Counted from the first letter of the stretch, positions 42,590 through 50,873 are shown. The stretch is DNA of 64,000 nt from DASQMT01 sp963839615 (GCA_963839615.1 CAWIVY010000010.1:124001-188000); one strand, 5' to 3'. A program made the numbers and translations. Notes: a model not told the origin generated them from the sequence alone.

Positions 42590-42612
42590 GGCGCGCAACA
42601 CTATGTGAACCG
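42590..42612. promoter_or_regulatory. 23-bp divergent leaderless promoter
   Basis: Only 23 bp separate the two start codons. The near-palindrome CACTATGTG holds a -10 for each direction: CATAGT leftwards (42605-42600, 10 nt before ATG 42589) and CTATGT rightwards (42601-42606, 6 nt before ATG 42613). The two polymerase sites overlap, so they should compete. The leftward block AGTGTTGCGCG is shared with the LLM promoter at 31.9 kb. Confidence 0.55.
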
Positions 42613-43053
42613 ATGCCCGATCCGGCCCGGATCCTCGTCGTCGCGAACCGCACCGCAGCTACGCCCGCCCTGATCGAGGCAGTGCGTGAGCGGGCGCGGC
42701 GAGGCAGCTGCTCGTTCGCGCTGCTCGTGCCTCAGCTCGCCTGCGAGGTGGCCTACGGGGACGAGGAGGCGAGGAAGACGCTGGAGCTCGCGATCCCGCT
42801 CCTGGAGGAGGCCGCCGGAGGCGAGGTCGCGCCGATGATCGGACCCGCCGATGCCCTGCTCGCGATCGAGCGCGTGCTGGTTCACGAGCACTTCGACGAG
42901 GTGATCATCTCGACGCTGCCCGAGCGGGTGTCGCAGTGGCTTGGGCGCGACCTTTGCTCGCGCGTCGAGCGGCTCGAGCTGCCCGTCACCGTCGTGCGGG
43001 CGAAGACGGCGCGGCGCCCGCTGCACGACCCGCCGGTCTACGCGGGACCCTGA
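42613..43053 (+). CDS. Universal stress protein-like protein
   Basis: 146 residues. The fold is suggested by RILVVANRTAATPALIEAVR, FALLVPQLACEVAYGDEEAR, EVAPMIGPADALLAIERVL, EVIISTLPERVSQWLGRD and LPVTVVRAK. This matches a conserved actinobacterial family related to UspA but without the ATP-binding G-2x-G-9x-G(S/T) motif. Its role is unknown, perhaps stress-related. Its 3' end overlaps the decayed VOC gene. Confidence 0.78.
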   Translation: MPDPARILVVANRTAATPALIEAVRERARRGSCSFALLVPQLACEVAYGDEEARKTLELAIPLLEEAAGGEVAPMIGPADALLAIERVLVHEHFDEVIISTLPERVSQWLGRDLCSRVERLELPVTVVRAKTARRPLHDPPVYAGP

Positions 43054-43460
43054 GTCACCTCGGCGCGCTGCGTGAGCGAGAACCAGTTGCCGGAGTTGTG
43101 CGGAACGTCGCCTCGATGCCGTAGAAGCGCTCGGCCGGCTCGCGGATGAACTCGACGCCGCGCGCCGTCAGCTCCTCGTAGCTGCGGCGGCAGTCGTCGG
43201 TCGCGAAGACGCCGCTGCCCAGCGCTCCCTTCGAGACGAGCGACTTGATCTGCTCGGCGGCACCGGCGTCCATCATCGGCGGGCCGGGCACGAGCAGGAC
43301 GATCTCGAGCTCAGGCTGGTCGGGTGGCCCGACGGTGGCCCAGCGAAAGCCGTCCATCGTCTCGTCCGCGCACCTCGAAGCCGAGCTTGCCGGTGTAGAA
43401 CGCGAGCGCCTCGTCCTGGTCGAGCACCCAGATGCAGGCGTGTGAGAGCCGGTTGATCAT
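43038..43460 (-). pseudogene. VOC-family gene with two frameshifts
   Basis: ATG 43460 has GGAGGAGG upstream and starts MINRLSHACIWVLDQDEALA, FYTGKLGFEVR, a normal VOC N-terminus. A one-base shift near 43367-43373 moves the frame to MDGFRWATVGPPDQPELEIV and on through DDCRRSYEELTARGVEFI. A second shift after EATFR, near 43102-43106, is needed to reach the family ending SGNWFSLTQRAEV with a stop at 43038. The two shifts cancel overall. No single frame encodes the whole protein. Confidence 0.82.
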
Positions 43461-43480
43461 CGTCTCCGAACCTCCTCCTC

Positions 43481-43645
43481 GTGGCGGAGGGGCGCACGAA
43501 CGCGGCGATCGCCCGCGCGATGGTCGTCGGCCCGGGCGCGGTCGAGAAGCACATCTCGAGCATCTTCGGCAAGCTCGGCCTGCCCCCGAGCGACGACGAC
43601 CACCGGCGCGTGCTCGCGGTGCTCGCGTTCCTGCGCAGCATGTGA
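43481..43645 (+). pseudogene. Orphan C-terminal fragment of a LuxR response regulator
   Basis: 54 codons from GTG 43481 read VAEGRTNAAIARAMVVGPGA, VEKHISSIFGKLGLPPSDDD and HRRVLAVLAFLRSM. This is the second half of a LuxR helix-turn-helix together with the usual C-terminal tail. The receiver domain and the TxRExEVL start of the helix-turn-helix are missing, replaced by the start of the decayed VOC gene on the other strand. It is a deletion remnant. Confidence 0.78.
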
Positions 43646-43698
43646 AGGCTTGTGTTCATGGCGTAACCGCGGGCGCCCGCAGTCGTTAGTTGGATCAG

Positions 43699-44928
43699 AT
43701 GCGCAGCCTCGCCCCCCGATCCCCCCGCTCGCTCGCCACCGCCGCTCGCCGGCGGCTGCGCCCGCACCTGCCGGCGATCCTCCAGACTGCCGCCGCGGCG
43801 CTCGGCGCGTGGTGGCTCGCGATCCTGCTGCTGCCGAGCGAGCGCCCGGCCTTCGCCTCGATCGCCGCGGTCGTCTGCCTCGGCGTGACCTACGGCCAGC
43901 GGCGCAGTCGCGCGATCGAGCTGGTCGGCGGCGTCGTGCTCGGCGTCACCGTGGCGAGCCTGCTGGTGTTCCTGATCGGCACCGGCCCTTGGCAGATCGC
44001 CGTCCTGGTCGTGCTCGCGATGTCCGCCGCGCTGCTCTTCAACGGCAGCGAGCTGCTCGTGAGCGAGGCCGCGATCTCGGCGATCCTGCTCGCCGCCCTG
44101 GCCCCGACCACCGACGGCTTCTCCGCCGACCGCATCCTCGAAGGACTGATCGGTGGCGGTGTCGGGCTCGCCGCTGCCTCGCTGCTGCTCCCGCCGAACC
44201 CGGTCGGGATGGTCGGACCGGTCGCCCAGACCGTGTTCGGCAAGCTCGGGCGCACGCTCGAGGAGACGGCGATCGCGCTCCAGCACAGCGATCCGGCGCG
44301 TGCCGAGAGCGCGCTCCAGGCCGCGCGCGGGATCGACGAGGACGTCGAGGCGCTCGAGGGGATGCTCGCCGTGGCGAGCGAGACCGCGCGCTTCGCTCCT
44401 GCGCGCCGCGGCGGGCTGCCGCACGTCCAGCGTTACGAGCAGACGATGCCGCAGATCGACCTCGCGGTGCGCAACACGCGCGTGCTCGTGCGCTACGCGG
44501 CCCGCCAGGTGCGAGCCGGCGAACGGGCGCCGCAGCTCGGGGGCGCCGTGCGCGAGCTCGCCGACGCGGTCTGGGTGCTCGCGGCGCAGTACGAGCAACC
44601 GGACCGCCCCACCGACCTGCGCGAGCTGGCGTTGCACGCCGCACGCACCGCGGAGGACATCCACGACCGCGAGCCCTCGCTGATGACGACCCAGATCGTG
44701 GCCCAGGTGCGCACGGTCGCGGATCGGCCGCGCTGCGGCGGTCGCGGCGCTCGAGCAGGCGCGGAGCACGCGGCGGAGCTGAACACGAGCACGAACGCGA
44801 TCACGGTCCGCCGGCGGTGTGGGCGCCGAACACCCACGCCGCGCCCGGCGAGCCCGCGAACCAGGTCGCCAACCCGGTCCCGACGGCGATCGCCACCAGG
44901 AGCGAAGGCCAGCGTGCTCGCGGCGTAG
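43699..44928 (+). CDS. FUSC-family membrane protein (exporter-like) with frameshifted tail
   Basis: 410 residues from ATG 43699. Six membrane helices lie in residues 25-175 (QTAAAALGAWWLAILLL, FASIAAVVCLGVTYG, LVGGVVLGVTVASLLVFLIG and others), followed by a cytoplasmic helical domain (residues 180-345). This fits the FUSC/aromatic-acid exporter family. Near 44717-44722, after QVRTVA, a one-base shift would continue GRAAAVAALEQARSTRRS and stop at 44782. In the frame as written the tail becomes Arg/Pro-rich nonsense. The membrane part is intact, so the protein may still work. Confidence 0.8.
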   Translation: MRSLAPRSPRSLATAARRRLRPHLPAILQTAAAALGAWWLAILLLPSERPAFASIAAVVCLGVTYGQRRSRAIELVGGVVLGVTVASLLVFLIGTGPWQIAVLVVLAMSAALLFNGSELLVSEAAISAILLAALAPTTDGFSADRILEGLIGGGVGLAAASLLLPPNPVGMVGPVAQTVFGKLGRTLEETAIALQHSDPARAESALQAARGIDEDVEALEGMLAVASETARFAPARRGGLPHVQRYEQTMPQIDLAVRNTRVLVRYAARQVRAGERAPQLGGAVRELADAVWVLAAQYEQPDRPTDLRELALHAARTAEDIHDREPSLMTTQIVAQVRTVADRPRCGGRGARAGAEHAAELNTSTNAITVRRRCGRRTPTPRPASPRTRSPTRSRRRSPPGAKASVLAA

Positions 44929-44933
44929 CCGCG

Positions 44934-45161
44934 TCAGCCGGCGGGTTCGACGGAGACGATCGCCGTGCCGCGGATCGTCGCGCGCACCGGGGCGCCGTCC
45001 TTCCAGGCGCGCACGAGCACCGCCAGCTGCTCCTCGAAGTCCTCGCGATCGGCCTGCAGCCGGTAGTACGACGGCGAATGGCCGAGCAGCACCTCGATCG
45101 TGCCCTTGCCGGTCCCCAGATAGCCCACGGGATCCTCGATCTGCACGTCGCCGGTGCTCAT
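44934..45161 (-). CDS. Small protein of unknown function
   Basis: 75 residues from ATG 45161 (ATG 45170 is nearer the upstream stop but has no room for a ribosome-binding site). It begins MSTGDVQIEDPVGYLGTGKG and contains YYRLQADREDFEEQLAVLVR and a C-terminal beta-like RATIRGTAIVSVEPAG. I do not recognise the fold. It is 16 bp downstream of the annexin-glutaminase gene on the same strand; an immunity or partner protein is possible. Confidence 0.68.
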   Translation of the reverse strand: MSTGDVQIEDPVGYLGTGKGTIEVLLGHSPSYYRLQADREDFEEQLAVLVRAWKDGAPVRATIRGTAIVSVEPAG

Positions 45162-45177
45162 CGCGGCCATCCTCGCA

Positions 45178-46725
45178 TCACGGGCCCACCGCCGCGTCGA
45201 TCGCGGCTTCGTCGCCCGGGAAGCGCGTGACGACCTCGGAGCGCAGCGTCGGGAACTGCGTCCAGAGCACCGCGCGGGCGGCCGGCGCTCCCTTGCGGAT
45301 CGCGGCGATCACGTCGGCCGCGGTGCAGCCCGGCCGCGCCAGCTCCGTCCGCACCGCGGCCGCGATCTCGTGCGTCGCCGCCAGCGCCGCGTAGCCGGTC
45401 ATACGCGGGTTCAGCCGCTCGAGCTCGGCGTCGGCGTGGGCCGAGTCGGAGTGCGGCCCCTCCCCGGGGAACATCGTGTTGCGGTCGGTCGTGTAGACGA
45501 TCTGCTCCCCGACGGGGAAGCCGCCGGGCATGACCGGGCCGGGCGGCGGCGCGGCGAGGTGCGCCATCAGCTCCGCATGCGTCTTGCGCGAGTACGTCCC
45601 GGGCGCGACGCCCATCGCCGCGAGCCACGCGGCGATCGGCACGGGACCGCTCTGCGTCGACGGGTCGATCACCGTCTCCTCGATCGCCCCGCCGGCGGTC
45701 TTCACGCGGACGATCGGGGCGACGTGGTACCACCAGGTCGTCTCCGGCGGCGCGCCGCCCGGCTGGTCCTCCGAGAACTGGTTCGGGATGTGCAGCCCGC
45801 CCGGCACCGTCGACGTCGCGAACACGCGCTCGGAGGCGATCCCGGCGCGCGTGAGCATCTGGGCCATCATCTGCGCCCGGGCGTAGCAGCCGTCGACGGG
45901 ATAGTGGTACGGCACCGGGCTCTGGCCGCCGGTCGTGTCCGTGAACGTGAGCGTCGACATCACGGTGAAGACGCGGGCGGCCTGAGCGGGGGACAGCTCG
46001 GTCTGCTCGAGCGCCGCCTCGCCCATCAGGTAGGCCGCGTTGGCGAACTCGTCGGCCGTCAGCTCGTCGACGAGGCGGGCGCGCAGGTCCTCGCCGTAGA
46101 GCGCGCTGTAGCGCGCCTTGAGCTGCGCGACCAGGCCCGAGTTGCGCTCGTAGGCCATCAGCGCGGCGAAGATCGCCTCCTCGTCGGTGCCGAGTCCCTG
46201 CACCGCGGTGCGGATGCGCTGTGCGGCCGCTTCGTGGTCCGCGTCGGTTGCCGGCCTGCTGCCGATCGCCGCGCTCCCGCCGCCGCCCGAGCCGAGCAGC
46301 GCGAGCGCGTACGCGAGCTCCGAGCCGGAGAGGTCGTCGCGCAGGTCGTCGAGCAGCTCGGCGCGATGGCGGGCGCGGTAGGCGTCCTTGAGCGCCGTGA
46401 TCGCCGCAGCGTCGCGCTGCAGCCGCTCGAGCGCGTGGAAGATCGCCTGCTCGTCGGTGCCGAGCCCGGCGATCGCGGTGTGGATCTGGTCGGCGAGCTG
46501 GTCGTAGTCGAACAGGCCCGCGTACTGCCCGCTGACGAGCCGCGCGACGGCGGCGGGACGCAGCGCCCGAGCGAGTGCGCGGTTGCCGGCGCTGCGCTGC
46601 AGCGCGAGCACCGAGCCGACGGTCAGGCCGCCTGCGAGCGAGGCCGGCTGCGGCGTCCGGGCGGGCGCGGCGACAGGCGCGGTGTCGCGCTCCTCCGTCG
46701 TGACAGATGCGGTGCTGCGTTCCAT
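45178..46725 (-). CDS. Annexin-repeat protein with protein-glutaminase domain
   Basis: 515 residues from ATG 46725. Residues 38-57 (VGSVLALQRSAGNRALARAL) match the LQRxAGNRAV motif seen in proteins linked to extracellular contractile injection systems. Residues about 72-145 and 162-235 are two annexin repeats, each with the Ca-site GLGTDE. Residues about 255-400 look like a protein glutaminase (Gln_deamidase_2) with a plausible triad Cys280 (DGCYARAQ), His334 (WWYHVAPIV) and Asp354 (ETVIDPS). The C-terminus has no assigned domain. No signal peptide is present. I infer a membrane-directed deamidase, possibly an effector. Confidence 0.88.
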   Translation of the reverse strand: MERSTASVTTEERDTAPVAAPARTPQPASLAGGLTVGSVLALQRSAGNRALARALRPAAVARLVSGQYAGLFDYDQLADQIHTAIAGLGTDEQAIFHALERLQRDAAAITALKDAYRARHRAELLDDLRDDLSGSELAYALALLGSGGGGSAAIGSRPATDADHEAAAQRIRTAVQGLGTDEEAIFAALMAYERNSGLVAQLKARYSALYGEDLRARLVDELTADEFANAAYLMGEAALEQTELSPAQAARVFTVMSTLTFTDTTGGQSPVPYHYPVDGCYARAQMMAQMLTRAGIASERVFATSTVPGGLHIPNQFSEDQPGGAPPETTWWYHVAPIVRVKTAGGAIEETVIDPSTQSGPVPIAAWLAAMGVAPGTYSRKTHAELMAHLAAPPPGPVMPGGFPVGEQIVYTTDRNTMFPGEGPHSDSAHADAELERLNPRMTGYAALAATHEIAAAVRTELARPGCTAADVIAAIRKGAPAARAVLWTQFPTLRSEVVTRFPGDEAAIDAAVGP

Positions 46726-46765
46726 CGCGTTGTCGCCGCGCCGACCGTACCTGACGGCGCTTGCC

Positions 46766-47731
46766 CTAACGACCAGTCTTCCGTGCTCTGTCGGGGTTGT
46801 CGGTGAACAGGCCGTCGACGCCGAGCGCGAGGAACTGCCGCACCTCCGCGGCGAGGTCGCCGTACTCCGCCGGGTCCTCCGAAGAGCGCAGCTCCAGCGG
46901 CAGGAAGAGGTTCTCCGCGCGGAACGCGTACGGGTGCACGAGCAGCCCCGCGGCGTGGGCATCCTCGACGAGCGTGGTCGCCGGGAGCGAGTTGCCGGCG
47001 GCGTCGCGCGGGACGATGAGATCCTTCGACGGGCCGAGGCCGCGCGCGTAGGCGGCGATCCCGCGCAGACCCGCCGGAGTCGCTAGGTCGGCGGGGGTGC
47101 GCCGGACGCCGAGGAGCTGCACCAGCGGCACCTGCAGTTCGCCTGCGAGCAGCTTCAGGCTGCCGGCCTCGAAGGACTGGACGAACACCGGCGCGCCGTC
47201 GCGGTCGAGCCCGCTGCGCCGGAGCGCGTCGACGAGCGGCTCCTCGAGCGGCAGCCCGAGCTCGCGGAGGTAGGTCGGGTGCTTCGTCTCCGGGTAGATG
47301 CCGACCTCGCGCCCGAGCTCGTCCGACAGGCGCTCGCGCAGGTCGAGCACCTCGTGGAAGGCCGGCACCTCGAAGCGGCCGTCGTAGGCCGTGTTGCGCG
47401 GTCGGACCCGGGGGATGCGCTCGCGCGCACGCAGGGTCTTGAGCTCGGCGAGCGTGAAGTCCTCGGCGAACCAGCCCGTGGTCGCCGTGCCGTCGATCTC
47501 CCTGGTCGTCCTGCGAGGGGCGAACTCGGCGTGGTCGGCGACGTCGGTCGTGCCGGAGATCTCGGGCTCGTGGCGGGCCACGAGCACGCCGTCGCGGGTG
47601 ATCACGAGATCCGGCTCGACGAAGTCGGCGCCCTGGCGCGCGGCCAGCTCGTACGACGCGAGCGTGTGCTCGGGACGGTAACCGGAGGCGCCGCGGTGGG
47701 CGATCAAGGCGAAAGGTACGGCTAGCACCAC
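46766..47731 (-). CDS. Glycerophosphodiester phosphodiesterase
   Basis: 321 residues from GTG 47731 (GTG 47728 is equivalent). The GDPD signature is complete: ALIAHRGASGYRPEHTLASY holds the first catalytic His, and GADFVEPDLVITRDGVLVAR followed by HEPEI holds the Glu/Asp metal ligands and second His. Later blocks are VGIYPETKHPTYLRE, FVQSFEAGSLKLLAGE and GVDGLFTDNPDRARK. It hydrolyses glycerophosphodiesters to glycerol-3-phosphate and an alcohol. No signal peptide is evident, so it is probably cytoplasmic. Confidence 0.92.
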   Translation of the reverse strand: MVLAVPFALIAHRGASGYRPEHTLASYELAARQGADFVEPDLVITRDGVLVARHEPEISGTTDVADHAEFAPRRTTREIDGTATTGWFAEDFTLAELKTLRARERIPRVRPRNTAYDGRFEVPAFHEVLDLRERLSDELGREVGIYPETKHPTYLRELGLPLEEPLVDALRRSGLDRDGAPVFVQSFEAGSLKLLAGELQVPLVQLLGVRRTPADLATPAGLRGIAAYARGLGPSKDLIVPRDAAGNSLPATTLVEDAHAAGLLVHPYAFRAENLFLPLELRSSEDPAEYGDLAAEVRQFLALGVDGLFTDNPDRARKTGR

Positions 47732-48042
47732 GTGAATTGGTCGTCCAACCGTAAGGACTTGCGTTGCGCGGTTGGCGAACATACTGCCCACAACACCCCC
47801 AGATCCTCCCCTCAAGGATCTTCAAGGCCAGCCCCCAGGACCGCTCACTCTCCTCCCCGGCATCCGCGGGCCAGCCGTGCAAGTACCAGGCCGTCGTGCC
47901 CTCCCCCCGGGCGCGGCGGCCTTTCCTCTTTCACGGCGTCCGTCGCACTAAGGGCGGCCCACGCGGAACTAAGGGCTGAACTACGCCACATAGCGCCATT
48001 CGCCCGATGTGCGGAGCGCCTTCGAAGCGGAGAATGAACCCC
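47732..48042. other. 311-bp stretch without a convincing gene
   Basis: No frame here has a start with a ribosome-binding site. The stretch holds a short hairpin GATCCT-cccctca-AGGATC near 47812-47832, a GC-rich block with purine/pyrimidine bias at 47835-47930, and the direct repeat ACTAAGGGC near 47950 and 47975. The minus strand stays open between 47882 and the GDPD gene but lacks a plausible start. A structured RNA is possible but I cannot match one. Confidence 0.4.
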
Positions 48043-48408
48043 ATGAGCACAACAACATTCATCAAGCGAATCCTCGGTCCGACGCAGAGCGTCGACGCCC
48101 ATTCGCCGGCCCTGACCCTCCGCTACGCGGTCCCGGCCGACGCCGACGCGCTCGCCCGCCTGGCCGAGCTCGACTCCCAGCGCGCGCCGCGGGGCGTCGT
48201 GCTGGTCGCGGAGGTCGGCGGCGCGGTGTGGGCGGCGATCTCGCTCGACGACCACCATGCGATCGCCGACCCGTTCCGGCCGACGGGCGAGCTCGTCGCG
48301 CTGCTCGTCGAGCGTGCGCGGCAGCTGCGCCGCTCCGAGCGCGGCCGCCTGCACGGGCTGCCGCGCGTCTGGCCGGCGACGGGCTACGATCGCGCCGCCA
48401 TGAGCTGA
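48043..48408 (+). CDS. GNAT-like small protein
   Basis: 121 residues from ATG 48043; GGAG lies 10 nt upstream, whereas ATG 48034 is too close to it. The core LTLRYAVPADADALARLAEL, GVVLVAEVGGAVWAAISLDD and HHAIADPFRPTGELVALLVE resembles a trimmed N-acetyltransferase fold, common in actinobacteria. The acetyl-CoA pyrophosphate loop (Q/RxxGxG/A) is not present, so enzymatic activity is doubtful. Confidence 0.72.
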   Translation: MSTTTFIKRILGPTQSVDAHSPALTLRYAVPADADALARLAELDSQRAPRGVVLVAEVGGAVWAAISLDDHHAIADPFRPTGELVALLVERARQLRRSERGRLHGLPRVWPATGYDRAAMS

Positions 48409-48493
48409 TCAGCGGCGACGGCGAAGCGTTCCGCCCTGTGCCGTGTTGTCAGACGCGGACGAGGGGATCTCGGAACTTTCGACGGGAGGCATC

Positions 48494-49447
48494 ATGTTGC
48501 TGAGGGGAACCATGTTGATCACGGTCGCGCTGGCGCTGCTCGCGCCGGCCGCCGCGAGTGCGGCGAGCAAGCCGGCGGTCAGGACCGGCGCGGCCGCGAG
48601 CATCACGCCGACGACCGCCACGCTGAACGGGCGCGTCGATCCGAACAACGCGGAGACGACGTACTTCTTCCAGTACGGGACGACGAGCCTGTACGGCTCC
48701 AACACCGCCCCGACGCCGGCCGGCTCGGGCGCCAACTCGCGTGCCGTGAGCGTGCCGATCTCCGGGCTCGCGCCGGCCACCAAGTACCACTACCGGATCG
48801 TCGCGCAGAACAAGTTCGGCATCACGCGGGGCGCACGCGAGACCTTCAGGACGAGGAAGCAGCCGCTCGGCGTCACGCTCGCCGGGAACCCGAACCCGAT
48901 CGCGCCCGGCGGCTCGACGACGCTCGGCGGCCAGCTCACAGGGACGAACAACGCGAACCGCGACGTGGTGCTCCAGAGCAACCCGTTCCCGTACACGCAG
49001 GGTTTCGCCAACGCGGGCAACCCGCAGGTGACCGACGCCGCGGGCAACTTCGCTTTCCCGGTGCTCTCGATGCCGGTGACGACGCAGTTCAAGGTCGTGC
49101 TGGCCCAGCGGCCGGAGGTCACGAGCCCGATCGTCGTGGTCGGCGCCGCGCTGCAGGTCCGGACCGACACGAAGAAGGTCAGGCGCAACCGCCGCAGCGT
49201 CACGGTCCGCTTCCGCGGCAGCGTGACGCCCCAGAACGACGGCGGCCGCGTCGCGATCCAGAAGCTCCGTGACGGGAACTGGACGGAGATCGCGCACACG
49301 CGGGCCAAGGACGACGGCTCGAGCAAGTCGAGCTACAGCACCCGCGTGCGGCTCTACCGCTCGGGCCAGTTCCGCGTCGTCGCCGAGACCGAGGGCGCGT
49401 ATGTCTCGGGCGCCGGCCGGGCGATCTCGATCAGGGTCCGCCGCTAG
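48494..49447 (+). CDS. Secreted fibronectin type III-like protein
   Basis: 317 residues from ATG 48494 (GGGAGG upstream); ATG 48512 has an equally good GAGGGG. After a signal peptide (ITVALALLAPAAASA) a fibronectin-III-like domain covers about 30-120: ATLNGRVDPNNAETTYFFQY, ISGLAPATKYHYRIVAQNKF. Two further beta-sandwich segments follow, the last with an RNRRSVTVRFRGSVTPQNDG motif. It is exported and probably binds surface polymers or proteins. No enzymatic domain is seen. Confidence 0.83.
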   Translation: MLLRGTMLITVALALLAPAAASAASKPAVRTGAAASITPTTATLNGRVDPNNAETTYFFQYGTTSLYGSNTAPTPAGSGANSRAVSVPISGLAPATKYHYRIVAQNKFGITRGARETFRTRKQPLGVTLAGNPNPIAPGGSTTLGGQLTGTNNANRDVVLQSNPFPYTQGFANAGNPQVTDAAGNFAFPVLSMPVTTQFKVVLAQRPEVTSPIVVVGAALQVRTDTKKVRRNRRSVTVRFRGSVTPQNDGGRVAIQKLRDGNWTEIAHTRAKDDGSSKSSYSTRVRLYRSGQFRVVAETEGAYVSGAGRAISIRVRR

Positions 49448-49476
49448 CGAATCAACCATCTAGGGTCCGGCGGCAG

Positions 49477-50472
49477 ATGCCGCCGGACGACGTCCACCGC
49501 ATCGCACTGCCGACGCCGTTCCGGATCGGCGACGTCAACGCCTGGCTGCTGCGCGGCTCCCCGCTGACGCTGTTCGACGCCGGGCCGCTGATGGAAGAGA
49601 CCGAGGCGCGGCTCGAGCAGGGCCTCGCCGAGCACGGCGTGGCGGTCGAGGACCTCGAGCTGATCGTCCTGACCCACCAGCACGACGACCACGTCGGGCT
49701 TGCCGGGGAGCTGCAGCGGCGCTCGGGCGCGGAGCTGGCGGGGACCGCCAAGCTCGCCACGTTCCTGTCCGACGTCGAGCTGAGCATGGACGCGGACGAC
49801 GCGTACGCGGTCGCGCTGATGCGGCGCCACGGCGTGACCGAGCGGACGGTGGAGACGCTCGGCGGGATCAGTCGCGCGTTCCGGCGCTTCGTCGCGAGCG
49901 CGCGCGTGGACCGGATCCTCGACGAAGGGGGCGAGCTGATCGCGGGCGGTCGCGCCTGGCGCGTGCACGAGCGGCCCGGGCACAGCCCGACCGACACCGT
50001 GTTCGCGAGCGAGGGGCTGCTGCTGGCCGGCGACCACCTGCTCGAGCGGATCTCCTCGAACCCGATCGCGCACGCGCCGGTCGGCGCCTCCGATCCGGCC
50101 GCGCTCGCGGCGTCGCCGGACCGGCCGCGCACGCTGATCACCTACGTCGAGTCGCTGCGCGCGACCGCCGCGGCAGACCGCGGCGAGCTCGTGCTGCCCG
50201 GTCATGGGGAGCCGTTCGGAGGCATCGCGGAGCTCGTCGACAAGCGCGCCTCGATGCACGAGCGGCGTGCGGAGAAGATCCTCGCCGCGCTCACGCACCC
50301 GCGCTCGGCGGCCGACATCGGCCGCGATCTCTGGCGCCACGTCCCGGTCACGCAGGCGTTCCTCGTGCTGTCGGAGGTGCTCGGCCATCTCGACCTGCTC
50401 GAGGCGCGCGGAGCGGTGACCGCGAGCGAGCACGACGGCGCGGTGCTCTACTCGCCCGCCGGCGGCGCTTGA
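49477..50472 (+). CDS. MBL-fold metallo-hydrolase
   Basis: 331 residues. The metal motif is HxHxDH in LIVLTHQHDDHVGLAGEL. Later ligands are HERPGHSPTDTVFAS, LLLAGDHLLERISSNPI and LVLPGHGEPFGGIAEL. The C-terminal helical region (RAEKILAALTHPRSAADIGR and following) looks like a winged-helix, typical of LACTB2-like hydrolases. TAGGGT lies 10 nt before the ATG. The product could be a thioesterase or glyoxalase II-like enzyme. Confidence 0.9.
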   Translation: MPPDDVHRIALPTPFRIGDVNAWLLRGSPLTLFDAGPLMEETEARLEQGLAEHGVAVEDLELIVLTHQHDDHVGLAGELQRRSGAELAGTAKLATFLSDVELSMDADDAYAVALMRRHGVTERTVETLGGISRAFRRFVASARVDRILDEGGELIAGGRAWRVHERPGHSPTDTVFASEGLLLAGDHLLERISSNPIAHAPVGASDPAALAASPDRPRTLITYVESLRATAAADRGELVLPGHGEPFGGIAELVDKRASMHERRAEKILAALTHPRSAADIGRDLWRHVPVTQAFLVLSEVLGHLDLLEARGAVTASEHDGAVLYSPAGGA

Positions 50473-50474
50473 GC

Positions 50475-50873
50475 ATGGACGCCGCGCGCGGGCACTGGCT
50501 CAAGGCGATCGGGCACGCGCGCGGGCCGCTGCGCGAGGGCTGGCTCGACGAGCGGCCCGAGCTGCTGCGGCGGACCGGCTTCCCGCGCCGGCCGCGGATC
50601 CTGCCCGGCGACCGGCTCGTCTACTACGCCTCGGTCTGGCGCCGCGTGTTCGCCGTCGTCGAGGCGATCGCGGAGCCCGAGCCCCGGGAGCACCCGCGCT
50701 GGCCGTGGACGATCGCCGTCGAGCCGCTGCTGGTCGTGCCCGTGCTCGATGCCGCCCCGCCGGTCGAGGCGATCGGCGTCGCAGCGCGCTCGATGAGCCA
50801 GCAGTCGCACATCCGGCTCGCCCCGGCGCACTACGAGCGAGCGGTCGCGGCGCTCGCATCCGTCGCGGCGTGA
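50475..50873 (+). CDS. EVE/PUA-like domain protein
   Basis: 132 residues from ATG 50475, two bases after the MBL stop. The segment RILPGDRLVYYASVWRRVFA and the following VVEAIAEPEPREHPRWPWTI resemble an EVE/PUA-like fold that binds modified bases or RNA. The N-terminus (MDAARGHWLKAIGHARGPLR) fits a longer version of that family. The assignment is tentative. Confidence 0.65.
   Translation: MDAARGHWLKAIGHARGPLREGWLDERPELLRRTGFPRRPRILPGDRLVYYASVWRRVFAVVEAIAEPEPREHPRWPWTIAVEPLLVVPVLDAAPPVEAIGVAARSMSQQSHIRLAPAHYERAVAALASVAA

Noticed and set aside
46623..47882. Minus-strand frame extending the GDPD region upstream
   Set aside because: It needs a TTG start without a ribosome-binding site and runs in a shifted frame through the GDPD gene.
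47732..47960. RNase P RNA or tmRNA candidate
   Set aside because: The minus strand has GAGGAAAG as in RNase P RNA, but the other universal blocks (ACAGAAA-type region, 3' pairing element) are missing; no tmRNA tag or tRNA-like ends are seen.
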